The notes: a model not told the origin generated them from the letters alone. DNA of 64,000 bases from an uncultured Psychromonas sp. (GCF_947489755.1 NZ_CANLFB010000012.1:57427-121426), one strand, 5' to 3'; shown: positions 7,887-17,799, numbered from the stretch's first letter. Translations and numbers: made by a program.

Positions 7887-9287
7887 CTATAACCAACCGT
7901 GCTCTTCAAACATATTGGCTAATTTATCTAACTCTTGATCGATATGTGCTTTCCAACTAATACCATTTTGAGCTGCACCTAGTTGTTGCATAAACCAGTT
8001 ATAAAAAACAGCGTTATCAAATAATCCATGTAGGTAAGAGGTATAAACGTTAGCTTGTTGCCACCCCATATTATCATTGATAAAGGGTTTAACGGCATCA
8101 CTTAATACAAGACTTTCTCCGTGATGAATTTCATAAGCTTCTATTGTTTCACCTACCCAATCGAAGTTTCTTTGCAGTGTTGCTTTGTCATGGGCTAAGG
8201 TGGTACTCAAATCAATAATACCTAAACCTTGTTTATTGCCATCTTCAAGCTGTAATGGATCATTAATACTGTTACCGAGGATCTGTAATCCACCACAAAT
8301 ACCCAATATTAATTTATTGGTTTTGCTAAATTGTTGAATCGCTTTATCCAAGCCGGTTTCTTGTAGAAATGCTAAACTTTTACCGCTATTTTTACTGCCC
8401 GGTAGAATTACAGCATCAAACACCGAGAGGTCTTGGTTTTTCTGAACAGGCACTAAATTAATATCATTCTGGTAAGTTAGCGCATCAAACTCATCCATAT
8501 TAGAGGCATAAGGATAATAGATAAGCGCAACATTGATAGCACCATGTTGCCAAGTTGTACCTAAACGGAAGCTATCTTCTTCTGGTAATTGATGACGATG
8601 ATAAGGCAAGTTCGCTACCGTAGGAATACCGGTCTTTTCTTCTAACCAATCCATCGCATTACCTAACAATTTAGGATCGCCACGGAATTTGTTGAGTACA
8701 AATCCTTTAATCAGTTTTTGCTCTTCTTCTGCCAAACATGCCCAAGTCCCTAATAGATGTGCAAAGGAACCCCCGCGGTCGATATCTGAGACTAAATACA
8801 CATCTGCCTGACAAGCTAGGGCGACACTCATATTGACGATATCACCTTGACGTAAATTGATTTCCGCAGGACTGCCCGCCCCTTCGATCACTATTTGTTG
8901 ATGCTCACCTTGCAGCGTTTCTAATGCTTCTAGAACCTTTGGCCAAAGCAGTTTTTTACGCGCCATCCAAGGCATATTAGAAATCTCAGTATCGACTTTA
9001 CCGTTAATGATAACTTGGCTAAAGGTATCAGCACTTGGTTTTAATAATATGGGGTTCATTAATGCAGAAGGAGTGACTTTAGCGGCGATCGCTTGTAGAT
9101 ATTGTGCACGACCTATTTCTAAACCATCTTCTGTAATAGCGGCATTATTACTCATGTTTTGTGCTTTAAAAGGCGCAACATTAACACCTCTATTGGCCAG
9201 TAACCGACAAATGGCTGTGACGATCAGTGATTTACCTGCATCACTAGTACAACCTAGAATCATGATGGGTTTATTTTTTACGGTCAT
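7887..9287 (-). CDS. cobQ: Cobyric acid synthase (adenosylcobyric acid synthase, glutamine-dependent)
   Basis: CobQ/CbiP amidates side chains b, d, e and g of adenosylcobyrinic a,c-diamide, using ATP and glutamine. The N-terminal P-loop-type ATPase domain starts GCTSDAGKSLIVTAICRLL and has FKAQNMSNNA. The C-terminal class I glutamine amidotransferase domain has the nucleophile Cys in LGICGGLQILG and a late YLHGLFD His. The 466 residues are slightly shorter than usual. No other cobalamin gene lies nearby, so in this window it is an isolated pathway enzyme. The outer-membrane barrel gene follows 2 bp later on the same strand. No riboswitch could be recognised upstream. Confidence 0.93.
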   Translation of the reverse strand: MTVKNKPIMILGCTSDAGKSLIVTAICRLLANRGVNVAPFKAQNMSNNAAITEDGLEIGRAQYLQAIAAKVTPSALMNPILLKPSADTFSQVIINGKVDTEISNMPWMARKKLLWPKVLEALETLQGEHQQIVIEGAGSPAEINLRQGDIVNMSVALACQADVYLVSDIDRGGSFAHLLGTWACLAEEEQKLIKGFVLNKFRGDPKLLGNAMDWLEEKTGIPTVANLPYHRHQLPEEDSFRLGTTWQHGAINVALIYYPYASNMDEFDALTYQNDINLVPVQKNQDLSVFDAVILPGSKNSGKSLAFLQETGLDKAIQQFSKTNKLILGICGGLQILGNSINDPLQLEDGNKQGLGIIDLSTTLAHDKATLQRNFDWVGETIEAYEIHHGESLVLSDAVKPFINDNMGWQQANVYTSYLHGLFDNAVFYNWFMQQLGAAQNGISWKAHIDQELDKLANMFEEHGWL

Positions 9288-9472
9288 TAAGTCTCGCTTG
9301 AATCTATTTGATAATGTTTATAAACGAATCACAATACAAAATAGTGTATTTAATTGGCAATAAAAATCATTTTTTGAATAATTTATTCTACATAAGATTA
9401 ACAGCGATAATCTAATAAAAAGCCTATAGGTGTTTAATTTTATAAATATTTTACTTCTTGCTTAAATTCAAA

Positions 9473-9510
9473 AAAAAGCAAAAAAAAAGCACTGTCTTCA
9501 CAGTGCTTTA
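9473..9510 (-). terminator. Rho-independent terminator of the DAHP synthase gene
   Basis: A perfect 9-bp stem, aagcactgt (9487-9495) with acagtgctt (9500-9508), has a 4-base loop. On the minus strand an uninterrupted T run (about 8, then more after one break) follows. It lies about 35 bp beyond the stop of the aroG-type gene. Confidence 0.9.
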
Positions 9511-9542
9511 CCATAAGCTACCCTATCGCTGATAACAAGTTA

Positions 9543-10592
9543 TTAGCCACGACGAGCAATAACGGCAGCCGATAAGTTTGCTAATAATGTTTCAGTTGCA
9601 TCCCAACCAATACATGCATCGGTAATACTTTGGCCATAAGTTGCAGCAACACCTTCACATAAATCTTGGCGACCTTCAACTAAATGACTCTCAACCATAA
9701 CACCTGAAATCGCTTTATCACCACCAGAAACTTGGCTACAAACGTCATCACAGACTTTCATTTGGTTTTCGAATTTTTTCTCAGAGTTTGCATGACTGAA
9801 ATCGATCATTAATGTTTCAGCTAAACCAGATTTTTTCAAATCAGTTTTAATGGCAGCAACATGTTCTGCACTGTAGTTAGGCGCTTTACCACCACGTAAA
9901 ATGATATGACAATCTGGGTTACCCGCTGTTTCTACGATAGCACTGTGACCAAATTTGTTTACCGATAAAAAGTGATGTGAAGCATTAGCTGCACCAATCG
10001 CATCAACGGCTACTTTAATCGTACCGTCTGTGCCATTTTTGAAACCAACTGGGCATGAAAGACCAGATGCTAGCTCACGGTGAACTTGTGATTCAGTAGT
10101 ACGAGCACCAATTGCGCCCCATGACATTAAGTCAGCAACATATTGTGGTGTGATCATATCAAGGAATTCTGTTGCAGCAGGTAATCCCATTGCATTGATA
10201 TCTAATAATAATTTACGTGCAGTACGTAGACCTTTGTTGATATTAAATGTGCCATTTAATTCAGGGTCGTTAATGAGTCCTTTCCAACCGACGGTTGTAC
10301 GTGGCTTTTCAAAGTAAACACGCATCACAACTTCTAATGAGTCTTTATATTTTTCACGTAATGGCATCAGTTTAGCTGCATAGTCTAGCGCCGCTTCTGT
10401 ATCATGAATTGAACAAGGTCCGATGATCACTAACATACGGTCATCTTCGTCACTTAAAATTTTGCTGATAGCATTACGAGAACCAGAAACAGTACGGCTG
10501 ATTTCAGATGTAGCTGGAAATTTCTCTAATAGAGCAATTGGGGGTAATAGTTCTTTGATTGCTGTTATATTCACGTCATCTGTCTTAATCAT
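9543..10592 (-). CDS. aroG: 3-deoxy-7-phosphoheptulonate (DAHP) synthase, AroG-type
   Basis: This class I-alpha DAHP synthase condenses phosphoenolpyruvate and erythrose 4-phosphate in the first step of the shikimate pathway. The 349 residues agree with the E. coli AroF/G/H length and the sequence follows AroG closely by eye: LPPIALLEKFPAT at the N-terminus, IGPCSIHD, YFEKPRTTVGWKGLINDP, GARTTESQVHRELASGLSCP, DCHIILRGGKAPNYS and MIDFSHANS. Metal ligands (Cys in GPCSIHD, His in FSHAN) are present. Which aromatic amino acid inhibits it cannot be read safely; AroG suggests phenylalanine. A perfect terminator follows. I saw no clear TyrR or TrpR operator upstream. Confidence 0.93.
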   Translation of the reverse strand: MIKTDDVNITAIKELLPPIALLEKFPATSEISRTVSGSRNAISKILSDEDDRMLVIIGPCSIHDTEAALDYAAKLMPLREKYKDSLEVVMRVYFEKPRTTVGWKGLINDPELNGTFNINKGLRTARKLLLDINAMGLPAATEFLDMITPQYVADLMSWGAIGARTTESQVHRELASGLSCPVGFKNGTDGTIKVAVDAIGAANASHHFLSVNKFGHSAIVETAGNPDCHIILRGGKAPNYSAEHVAAIKTDLKKSGLAETLMIDFSHANSEKKFENQMKVCDDVCSQVSGGDKAISGVMVESHLVEGRQDLCEGVAATYGQSITDACIGWDATETLLANLSAAVIARRG

Positions 10593-10775
10593 AATTTGTC
10601 CTGAAGCACTTCGTTGTGCTGGTAGTTAGTTTTTAATTTATCTTTTACGTCTATTATAAAAATATTGTTATTGATAATGTTATTAGTACTATTATTTATT
10701 GTTTCATGCACTTGTTTTGTTTAACTTTTTGCTTTTTACTTTTTACTTTTTATATCAGTCAGTTTATTTTAAACA

Positions 10776-12032
10776 TCAATCCATCAAAGGACTATACGGT
10801 TCAACCACAACCGTTTCTCCTGCCGTAATATTACCTCGGTCTTGCTCAAGTACAATAAAGCAATTTGACTGGCTCATTGAACTAAATACACCAGAACCTT
10901 GATTTCCTGTCGTTGAGACAACAAGTTGGCCTTGCTCATTAGTTGAGTAGGTGCCACGCTGAAAATCAGTTCTTCCCGGTGCTTTTGACAATGCATCGCT
11001 GCATATTGCATTCAAGCGTAGCGCAGGTTTAACAAGCTCACCACTCATTTTAGCCATTGCTGGTACAGCTAATTGATATAGAGTTACGATAGCGGAAACC
11101 GGATTTCCTGGCAACCCAAAAAAGACGCTGTTTTGCAACTGACCAAAAGCGAACGGTTTGCCCGGTTTAATGGCGAGTTTCCAAAACCCTATTTCACCTA
11201 TTTCATTAAGCACTTCTTTAATGAAATCAGCCTCTCCCACTGATACACCGCCACTTGTTATCACAACATCTGCCAGTTTATCTGCTTTAAGCATTGCTGC
11301 TTTAATTAAGGCGTAATCATCTTTGATAATACCGAAATCAATCACTTCAACATTCAAACGAGACAAAAGCGCCATAATACTATATCTATTACTATCGTAT
11401 ATTTCGCCTTGTTGTAATGTGTCACCTAAACTTTTTAACTCATCACCAGACGATAATACTGCCACTTTAAGTTTTCGATAAACCTCGACATTAGCGATAC
11501 CTAATGAAGCAAGTAAAGGAATATCACGTGGCGTTAATTTATGCCCTTTTTGTAAAACGTGCTGTCCAATACTTAAATCTTCGCCGGCAAAGCGAACATT
11601 ATTATTGATTTCAGAAGCACTGCTAAAAGTAATCAACTCACCTTCAGCTAAACATTGCTCTTGCATGACGACACAATTTAATGAATCAGGTATTAATGCA
11701 CCTGTCATTATTCTAATACAACAACCCGCTTCAACTTCTCCATTAAAAGGCACACCTGCAAAGGATTTACCAACTAACGTTAATTTAACTGGATTGTCTG
11801 TAGAGTAATCTTTTAAATCATCAGCGTGTAATGCATAACCGTCCATTGCTGAATTGTTAAAAGGAGGTACATTCTTTTGTGAAATAATATTTTCACAAAG
11901 TGTAAAGCCCAACGCGTCCGATAATGGTAACGTGATTTTGTCACATACTATCGATAACGCTTCTTGCATTGTTTCCAACGCATCAGCTAACGGCATTAAT
12001 CCTTTTGCATTACAACAGCTCATATGGGTCAC
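10776..12032 (-). CDS. moeA: Molybdopterin molybdenumtransferase MoeA
   Basis: MoeA inserts molybdenum into adenylylated molybdopterin to make the molybdenum cofactor. The 418 residues show the expected blocks in order: PPFNNSAMDGYALHADDL (about 55-72), IMTGALIPDSLNCVV, GEIYDSNRYSI, ITSGGVSVGEADFIKEVL (MoCF domain), KPGKPFAFGQL and FFGLPGNPVSAIVTLYQL. It stands alone here without moeB or other moa/mob genes. The 180-bp upstream segment to the left of aroG's start is a low-complexity T-rich stretch. An internal alternative start (Met 4) is possible and would change only three residues. Confidence 0.95.
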   Translation of the reverse strand: MTHMSCCNAKGLMPLADALETMQEALSIVCDKITLPLSDALGFTLCENIISQKNVPPFNNSAMDGYALHADDLKDYSTDNPVKLTLVGKSFAGVPFNGEVEAGCCIRIMTGALIPDSLNCVVMQEQCLAEGELITFSSASEINNNVRFAGEDLSIGQHVLQKGHKLTPRDIPLLASLGIANVEVYRKLKVAVLSSGDELKSLGDTLQQGEIYDSNRYSIMALLSRLNVEVIDFGIIKDDYALIKAAMLKADKLADVVITSGGVSVGEADFIKEVLNEIGEIGFWKLAIKPGKPFAFGQLQNSVFFGLPGNPVSAIVTLYQLAVPAMAKMSGELVKPALRLNAICSDALSKAPGRTDFQRGTYSTNEQGQLVVSTTGNQGSGVFSSMSQSNCFIVLEQDRGNITAGETVVVEPYSPLMD

Positions 12033-12251
12033 TCTATTTTGATTAGTTAGTTTTTAATAATAATTATTAGTTATTACTTATTAGTTTTTGCTTATTGATT
12101 ATTGGATATTGATTGGTATTTCATTATGTATTGCGTTGCGCACAGGTGCAATATTATAATTTAACTAAACATTATCAAGACAGTATCAAGATCAATGAAT
12201 ATGCATAAAAAGATCTAAAATATAAATTTAGGACCAAAAAACACGCCTAGC

Positions 12252-13229
12252 TTATTCACTTTGCTCAGCACTTATACCCTCATTTATTTCCGTATTTATC
12301 CCATTAGGGATCGCATCTGGTACTTTAATCCCTTTTAAGTTACTAAAACAGCTTTCAATGGCCGTTGTTATAAAATCTTCTATAAAAGCAAGTGAATGTT
12401 GCTCCTCTCTCACCGCTGCATACAGTGTTTTCCAAACGCCCTCTTTGCCCAAACGTCTCGCGACGACATAATCTTTTTGCAAATATTCATACAATGCCCA
12501 ATTGGGTAAACCCGCCACACCTCGACCACTAGCCACCAACTGCAGCATCATTAATGTCATGTCTGCCTGACGTATTTTTGCAGGAGCAACGCCTTCTGGT
12601 GTTAGAAAAGCATTAAAAATATCTAAACGCTCTTTCTCAACAGGATAAGTGATTAGGGTTTCTCCACTAAGATCTTCTGCTTCTATATACGTTTTATTGG
12701 CTAAGGGATGATGTCGACTTAATGCGAGCATCGATTGATAGCTAAATAAAGGAATATAACAGATCCCTTCTATTGGCTGAGGATCTGACGTAACCACTAA
12801 ATCTAAGTTACCGCGTTTTAAGGCAGGTAAAGGTAAGAAACTAAAACCACTTGAAAAATCTAGCTCAACTTCAGGCCAGCTATCACGAAACTTATCAATA
12901 GCAGGCATTAACCATTGAAAACAAGAATGACATTCTATCGCCATGTGTAAACGCCCTGCATCACCAGAAGCAAAGCGTGAAATATCTCGCTCAGCCTGAC
13001 GAATTTGTGGGAGAACTTGATCTGCTAATTCTAGGAGACGTAAACCAGAAATGGTAAAGCGAATTGGACGTGATTTACGAATAAATAACGAACAGTCCAA
13101 ACGTTGCTCTAATTCTTTTAGCTGATGTGATAATGCTGATTGTGTTAAATGTAGTTGTTTTGCGGCCTCTACTAAACTGCCTGCTTTATTCAGTGTTGAT
13201 AGCGTTTTTAAGTGTTTTAGCTCAATCAT
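12252..13229 (-). CDS. metR: LysR-type transcriptional activator MetR
   Basis: MetR activates methionine-synthesis genes (metE, metH and others) with homocysteine as co-effector. The 325-residue protein matches MetR closely by eye: IELKHLKTLSTLNKAGSLVE and LHLTQSALSHQLKELEQRL form the winged HTH, then IECHSCFQWLMPAIDKFR and FSSGFSFLPLPALKRGNLDL begin the effector domain. The C-terminal tail (about 30 residues after SNLKGIKVP) is divergent. It is divergent from the alaA-type aminotransferase gene over 206 bp. No exact TGAANNNNNTTCA MetR site was found between them, so regulation of the neighbour is unproven. Confidence 0.92.
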   Translation of the reverse strand: MIELKHLKTLSTLNKAGSLVEAAKQLHLTQSALSHQLKELEQRLDCSLFIRKSRPIRFTISGLRLLELADQVLPQIRQAERDISRFASGDAGRLHMAIECHSCFQWLMPAIDKFRDSWPEVELDFSSGFSFLPLPALKRGNLDLVVTSDPQPIEGICYIPLFSYQSMLALSRHHPLANKTYIEAEDLSGETLITYPVEKERLDIFNAFLTPEGVAPAKIRQADMTLMMLQLVASGRGVAGLPNWALYEYLQKDYVVARRLGKEGVWKTLYAAVREEQHSLAFIEDFITTAIESCFSNLKGIKVPDAIPNGINTEINEGISAEQSE

Positions 13230-13435
13230 GGTTCACCTTAATAAAGCGTTAAATAATATGAGTATTCCATAAAAGTTAATAATTTTCACATTTTATAGCC
13301 AATGATTGAATAAAATTAATCATTATTTAATAATACCTAATCATATTGTTGATTTCATCTTCACTAAATCAATCAGATAAGGTACTTTAAGAGACTGTTT
13401 AAAGCATCAAAGAAATTAGGATTTAAGGGGTTTAA

Positions 13436-14650
13436 ATGTATTCAATTGTTCGTTCAAACAAACTAGATAATGTCTGCTATGACATTCGTGGACCTGTATT
13501 AAAACAAGCGATGAAATTAGAAGATGAAGGTCAACGTATTCTTAAATTGAACATTGGTAATCCCGCCCAATTTGGTTTTGAAGCGCCAGAAGAAGTGCTG
13601 ATGGACGTGATCAAAAACTTGCCCAATAGCCAAGGTTATTGTGACAGTAAAGGCCTTTTTTCTGCGCGTAAAGCGGTTATGCAACATTACCAAGCTAAAG
13701 GTCTTTTATCATTAGATACCGATGATATTTATATTGGTAATGGTGTCAGTGAGTTAATCGTGATGGCGATGCAAAGTTTACTGAATAACGGTGATGAGAT
13801 TTTAGTCCCGTCACCTGATTATCCATTATGGACTGCAGCGGCTAACTTGTCTGGCGGTAAAGCGGTACATTACATTTGTGATGAAGAATCAAACTGGTTC
13901 CCTGATATCGATGATATTAAGTCAAAAATCACCTCTCGTACTAAAGGCATTGTGTTAATTAATCCAAACAACCCAACGGGTGCAGTTTATAGTAAAGAGT
14001 TATTAGAACAAATTGTAGAATTAGCACGCCAACATAACTTGATTGTTTTCTCTGATGAGATTTACTCAAAAATTGTGTATGACGATGCCGTGCACATTCC
14101 ATTAGCTACCTTAGCCGATGATATTTTGATTGTGACCTTTGATGGTTTATCAAAAGCTTACCGTGTATGTGGTTTCCGTGTCGGTTGGATGATGATCAGT
14201 GGTGCTAAAAAACAAGCTCGTGATTACATATCAGGCATAGAAATTCTAGCGAGTATGCGTTTATGCGCCAACGTGCCGATGCAACATGCCATTCAAACAT
14301 CATTAGGTGGTTATCAAAGTATTAATGAGTTAACTGTCCCTGGCGGCCGTTTATATGATCAAACGCAAACCGCGTGGAAATTATTAAATGACATTCCGGG
14401 TATCAGTTGTACTAAACCAAATGGTGCTTTGTATCTTTTCCCTAAATTAGATCAAAAACGTTTTAATATTAAAGATGACCAACGTTTTGCGATGGATTTA
14501 TTAGTTGAAGAAAAAATATTAATTGTGCAAGGTACTGGCTTTAATTGGCACAAACCAGATCACTTCCGTATTGTTTGTTTACCACGTGTCGATGAGATGG
14601 CAATAGCGATTAACAAAATTGCTCACTTCCTTGATGGATATAGTCAATAA
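13436..14650 (+). CDS. alaA: Alanine transaminase AlaA (pyridoxal-phosphate aminotransferase)
   Basis: AlaA (YfbQ) transfers the amino group of glutamate to pyruvate, the main alanine-making transaminase. The 404 residues match the family length. Visible features: YDIRGPVLKQAMKLEDEGQ at the N-terminus, LNIGNPAQFGF, GNGVSELIVMAM, PSPDYPLWTAAANLSGG, INPNNPTGAVYSKELLE (substrate/PLP loop), VFSDEIYSKIVYDD, and the PLP lysine in FDGLSKAYRVCGFRVGW. A ribosome site (aggatttaagggg) lies before the ATG. A stem-loop follows the stop. Confidence 0.95.
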   Translation: MYSIVRSNKLDNVCYDIRGPVLKQAMKLEDEGQRILKLNIGNPAQFGFEAPEEVLMDVIKNLPNSQGYCDSKGLFSARKAVMQHYQAKGLLSLDTDDIYIGNGVSELIVMAMQSLLNNGDEILVPSPDYPLWTAAANLSGGKAVHYICDEESNWFPDIDDIKSKITSRTKGIVLINPNNPTGAVYSKELLEQIVELARQHNLIVFSDEIYSKIVYDDAVHIPLATLADDILIVTFDGLSKAYRVCGFRVGWMMISGAKKQARDYISGIEILASMRLCANVPMQHAIQTSLGGYQSINELTVPGGRLYDQTQTAWKLLNDIPGISCTKPNGALYLFPKLDQKRFNIKDDQRFAMDLLVEEKILIVQGTGFNWHKPDHFRIVCLPRVDEMAIAINKIAHFLDGYSQ

Positions 14651-14697
14651 GCTATATAAAATCAGATAGCTATACTGAGAAGTTATATTAAAAAATG

Positions 14698-14736
14698 TCG
14701 AACTTAATCATCATTAACGATTGAGTTCGATATTTT
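14698..14736 (+). terminator. Stem-loop after alaA, probable terminator
   Basis: Arms tcgaacttaatc (14698-14709) and gattgagttcga (14719-14730) pair with one mismatch around a 9-base loop, followed by tatttt. A run of A before the stem would serve the other strand. The T tract is short, so termination strength is uncertain. Confidence 0.6.
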
Positions 14737-15022
14737 CAATACTATTAAGCTATTTTTTATTAACTTCCTTTCTATTAACCTCCTTTCTATTCAAGAAAGC
14801 GATTAACATAATGACCTTAAACAACATAGCGATGAACGGATTTCAAGAGTCGTTAATATGTTGTCACAGCATTAATACTCATCTCCATTAAGTAATCACT
14901 CAACCTCATTTAGCTTTTTAGCTTTTATTAATTTTGACGCTTATTTCTTTTGTAAGTCAATAAAAAGTAATGATAAAATCAACTCCCCTTTCACTATTTT
15001 CTTTATTTCACATAAGATAAAA
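14737..15022 (+). promoter_or_regulatory. Gene-free AT-rich stretch before the VanZ-like gene
   Basis: No gene is seen between alaA and 15023. The stretch holds a two-copy 15-bp repeat (attaacttcctttct and attaacctcctttct, about 14758-14787) and AT-rich sequence just before 15023 suitable for a promoter. No specific operator was recognised. Confidence 0.4.
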
Positions 15023-16009
15023 ATGTTTAAAAAAATAGCGCTTTCGACCATTTCATTATGTTTTTTCTTACTCTTATTCATTGATATTCAAACTATTATT
15101 TCAGACCGGTTAATCGATGCATTATGGCCTATTGGGCACGTCACTGTCTTTGCTTTTTGGGGATCGTTATTCCTGCTTTATCAACCCACTATAAAAGCCG
15201 CGCCGCTCAAAAAACAATTTTTATTAATGACTGCTTTTTGTTTCATTTTTGGAATATCGATTGAATTAATCCAACCTTTCTTTGGACGATCTAAAGAGCT
15301 AGCCGATGTGTTTTTAAATTATGTAGGTTTATTGCTCAGCATCATTTTATTCAGTCGCCATTTTATTCACTGGTGCTATAAGCTATTCTATTTTTGCTTA
15401 CTCGGTTATCTACTTTCCCCTTCTGCACTGTGTATTTATGATGAAATTAAAGCAAAGGTTGAATACCCAGTATTAGCCTCTTTTGAACACGACGTTGCAT
15501 TAACACGTTGGAAAGCAGATCAGCCTTTATCTTTAGCAATACCAGAGTCATTAGATAAGCCGCTCAATAAACAACTAAGTCAGTTGTCGCCAAGCATCAA
15601 TAAAATGATGAAAGTGACTTTTGTGCCTCGTGAATATAGTGGCGTAGCTTTACGTTATTTCGAAGGTGATTGGGGAGCTTACAAAGAGTTAGTGATACGT
15701 TTTTATAATCCCAATACAGCTTCTGAAGCAGACACTAATGCAATGACAACAGAGCCTAACACCTTACCCGTCACGTTATTGATCACAGATAAGCATTACG
15801 ATAAATCAAAACCCAATTATAAAGATCGTTACGAGAAAAAATTAAACATTGAACCGGGCTTTAGCAAAATAACCATTCCATTAAAAGCAATCAAGGAGGG
15901 AGTTCAGCTAAGAGAGATGGATTTAAGTAAAATGGCGGGAGTCGATTTTTATATGTATGAATTAGATGGGCCAGTTAACCTTTACATTGACCAACTCTAT
16001 TTGCAGTGA
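15023..16009 (+). CDS. VanZ-like membrane protein with C-terminal beta-sandwich domain
   Basis: I do not recognise a named gene. Residues 1-130 form about four membrane helices with the VanZ-family layout: LWPIGHVTVFAFWG, GISIELIQPFFGRSKELADV and FLNYVGLLLS. The remainder, about 190 residues, is predicted extracytoplasmic and resembles CBM/CIA30-like jelly-roll domains: VTFVPREYSGVALRYFEGDW, VIRFYNPN, and an end VDFYMYELDGPVNLYIDQLYL. VanZ-domain proteins are linked to glycan or teicoplanin phenotypes, but function here is unknown. The combination suggests a membrane anchor presenting a ligand-binding sandwich at the periplasmic side. It is a single gene, with rlmM convergent downstream. Confidence 0.65.
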   Translation: MFKKIALSTISLCFFLLLFIDIQTIISDRLIDALWPIGHVTVFAFWGSLFLLYQPTIKAAPLKKQFLLMTAFCFIFGISIELIQPFFGRSKELADVFLNYVGLLLSIILFSRHFIHWCYKLFYFCLLGYLLSPSALCIYDEIKAKVEYPVLASFEHDVALTRWKADQPLSLAIPESLDKPLNKQLSQLSPSINKMMKVTFVPREYSGVALRYFEGDWGAYKELVIRFYNPNTASEADTNAMTTEPNTLPVTLLITDKHYDKSKPNYKDRYEKKLNIEPGFSKITIPLKAIKEGVQLREMDLSKMAGVDFYMYELDGPVNLYIDQLYLQ

Positions 16010-16158
16010 GCTTAGTCACTACTTCTAACAAAACATTAATCCACAACTCAATATAAAGAGAGATTAATTAACCTCTCTTTATATTGATAACCGTTCACCA
16101 CATTTATTAGTACAATATTTTATTAAGGCTATATGGGCTATGTGTGATTTTATAAGCT

Positions 16159-17244
16159 TTATAGCGGGCCGTAGATTTTGTCAGTTAAACGTACATGTAC
16201 GGTAATTTCTTCACGGTCATGATATAGATGCTTCGCTTGTAGTTCGTAATTGAACCCCGCTTCTTCGATCATATCGGTCAATAATTTCAAATCATCCGTT
16301 GCTTCTTGGTAACGTTGTTTCATTGGTAATTTAAGATTAAAGATCGCTTCTTTACACCAACCATCAATTAACCACTGTGCCATTAATTTAGCGACGCGTT
16401 TAGGTTTTTCGATCATGTCACAGACTAACCAATGAATATTTTTACGCTCAGGTTCAAACTTAAAACCATCTTCCATATAGTGAGTGACCTGTCCGGTTTC
16501 CATCAAACTATCAGCCATCGCACCATTATCGACACAGCTAACAAACATGCCACGTCGTACTAATTGGTAAGTCCAGCCACCAGGACAAGCGCCAAGATCA
16601 ACAGCACGTAAACCTGAATGTGCTCGTGCTTCTTGTTCTTCTTTGGTTAAGAAGGTTTGGAAGGCTTCGTCTAACTTAAGGGTTGAACGGCTAGGTGCTT
16701 CATTAGGAAAACGTAAACGAGTGATACCCATGTGCAATTCACTGCGATTGTTAGGCAGAGAATAACCGACATAGGCAGTTTCATAATCCATAAAACAAAC
16801 ATGTGTGCGTCGTTTTTTTAGGTTTTCTTTGTTCGTTAAATTATTGTGTTTTTTAAGCGCTTGTCTAAAAGGAACCGTAAACTTACGACAAAAAGTTAAT
16901 AAAGGTTTAGTTTCATCACCTTCAGGACATTCAACATACACATCACCAGCCATCGGTAAGTTACGGGTAATGTCTAAAATAGGTGCGATTCGGTCTTCTG
17001 CAGGTAAATCTTCAACTAAGGCAACAGCGACAATCATTTGACGAGCAAAAATAAGTTGAGAAAAATTAATCTGTTCTGCTAATGCTTCGACTTGTGATGG
17101 TTCGTAACAATGGTATAAAACAAAACCACTATTTTTAAGGGTTTTAATATAACCAAAAACTTCTAACTCACTCGCTTTAGCTTGGATTTCATTTGCACAG
17201 TCATTTTCAAAACCTGGGCGACAATATAACAGAATACCTAACAT
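16159..17244 (-). CDS. rlmM: 23S rRNA C2498 2'-O-ribose methyltransferase RlmM
   Basis: RlmM (YgdE) methylates the 2'-hydroxyl of C2498 in the peptidyl-transferase centre region of 23S rRNA. The 361 residues match the family. There is an N-terminal THUMP-like region (LLYCRPGFENDCANEIQ) and a Rossmann methyltransferase domain with the SAM motif DLGACPGGWTYQLVRRGMFV. The K-D-K-E type catalytic residues include WLVCDMIEKP and FNLKLPMKQRY. It starts 14 bp after the DUF423 gene ends, so they are likely one transcript. Confidence 0.96.
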   Translation of the reverse strand: MLGILLYCRPGFENDCANEIQAKASELEVFGYIKTLKNSGFVLYHCYEPSQVEALAEQINFSQLIFARQMIVAVALVEDLPAEDRIAPILDITRNLPMAGDVYVECPEGDETKPLLTFCRKFTVPFRQALKKHNNLTNKENLKKRRTHVCFMDYETAYVGYSLPNNRSELHMGITRLRFPNEAPSRSTLKLDEAFQTFLTKEEQEARAHSGLRAVDLGACPGGWTYQLVRRGMFVSCVDNGAMADSLMETGQVTHYMEDGFKFEPERKNIHWLVCDMIEKPKRVAKLMAQWLIDGWCKEAIFNLKLPMKQRYQEATDDLKLLTDMIEEAGFNYELQAKHLYHDREEITVHVRLTDKIYGPL

Positions 17245-17258
17245 ACAGACTTAAACCT

Positions 17259-17651
17259 TTATTTTCTTTGTGTAAATAGCATGGCTACAGCAACTAATAA
17301 CCAAGCGAGTATGAGTAATAAACCACCTAATGGGGTCACTAATACTAATGATTTTGAACCTAAAAATACTAAGTAATATAAGCTACCGCTAAAACATACG
17401 GTGCCCAATGTGAAACAATATAAGCTGATCGTTAGTAATCGGCTTGTAAACGCTGAACTTAGTAGTGATATCACGATTAAAATGATCGCATGGAACAGTT
17501 GGTATTGTGCAGCAACTTGCACTTGAGAGACTTGCGCTGTACTTGCCCAAGTCGATAAACCGTGACTTGCATAAGCGCCAAACATAACCGCTGTTGCACC
17601 TAATAAGGCAGCAACGGCAATAAAACAACGTGATTGTTTAGAGGGCAGCAA
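17259..17651 (-). CDS. DUF423 inner-membrane protein (YgdD-like)
   Basis: A 130-residue membrane protein of the DUF423 family with four predicted helices. The N-terminal block VMFGAYASHGL and the central AAQYQLFHAIILIVISLL contain the family's conserved His residues. The function is unknown, but the gene pair DUF423-rlmM is common in gammaproteobacteria. The start appears to be TTG at 17651, with taagg 12 bp before it; no in-frame ATG lies early enough to keep the first helix. Confidence 0.85.
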   Translation of the reverse strand: MLPSKQSRCFIAVAALLGATAVMFGAYASHGLSTWASTAQVSQVQVAAQYQLFHAIILIVISLLSSAFTSRLLTISLYCFTLGTVCFSGSLYYLVFLGSKSLVLVTPLGGLLLILAWLLVAVAMLFTQRK

Positions 17652-17799
17652 TGTTAATAACCTTATTTAGTTCAGAAATTAGTAACCGCTTGTAATAACA
17701 GTGAGTTAATCATTGCTATTAAGGAATAAAAACTTAATAGCAACTATTTAGCGTCATTATGGCTAATGGCAATTGTTTGGTAAGACCCGTCACTAGCCG

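Noticed and set aside
13230..13435. MetR operator between metR and alaA
   Set aside because: No exact TGAANNNNNTTCA or close variant is present; AT-rich inverted repeats there are too degenerate.
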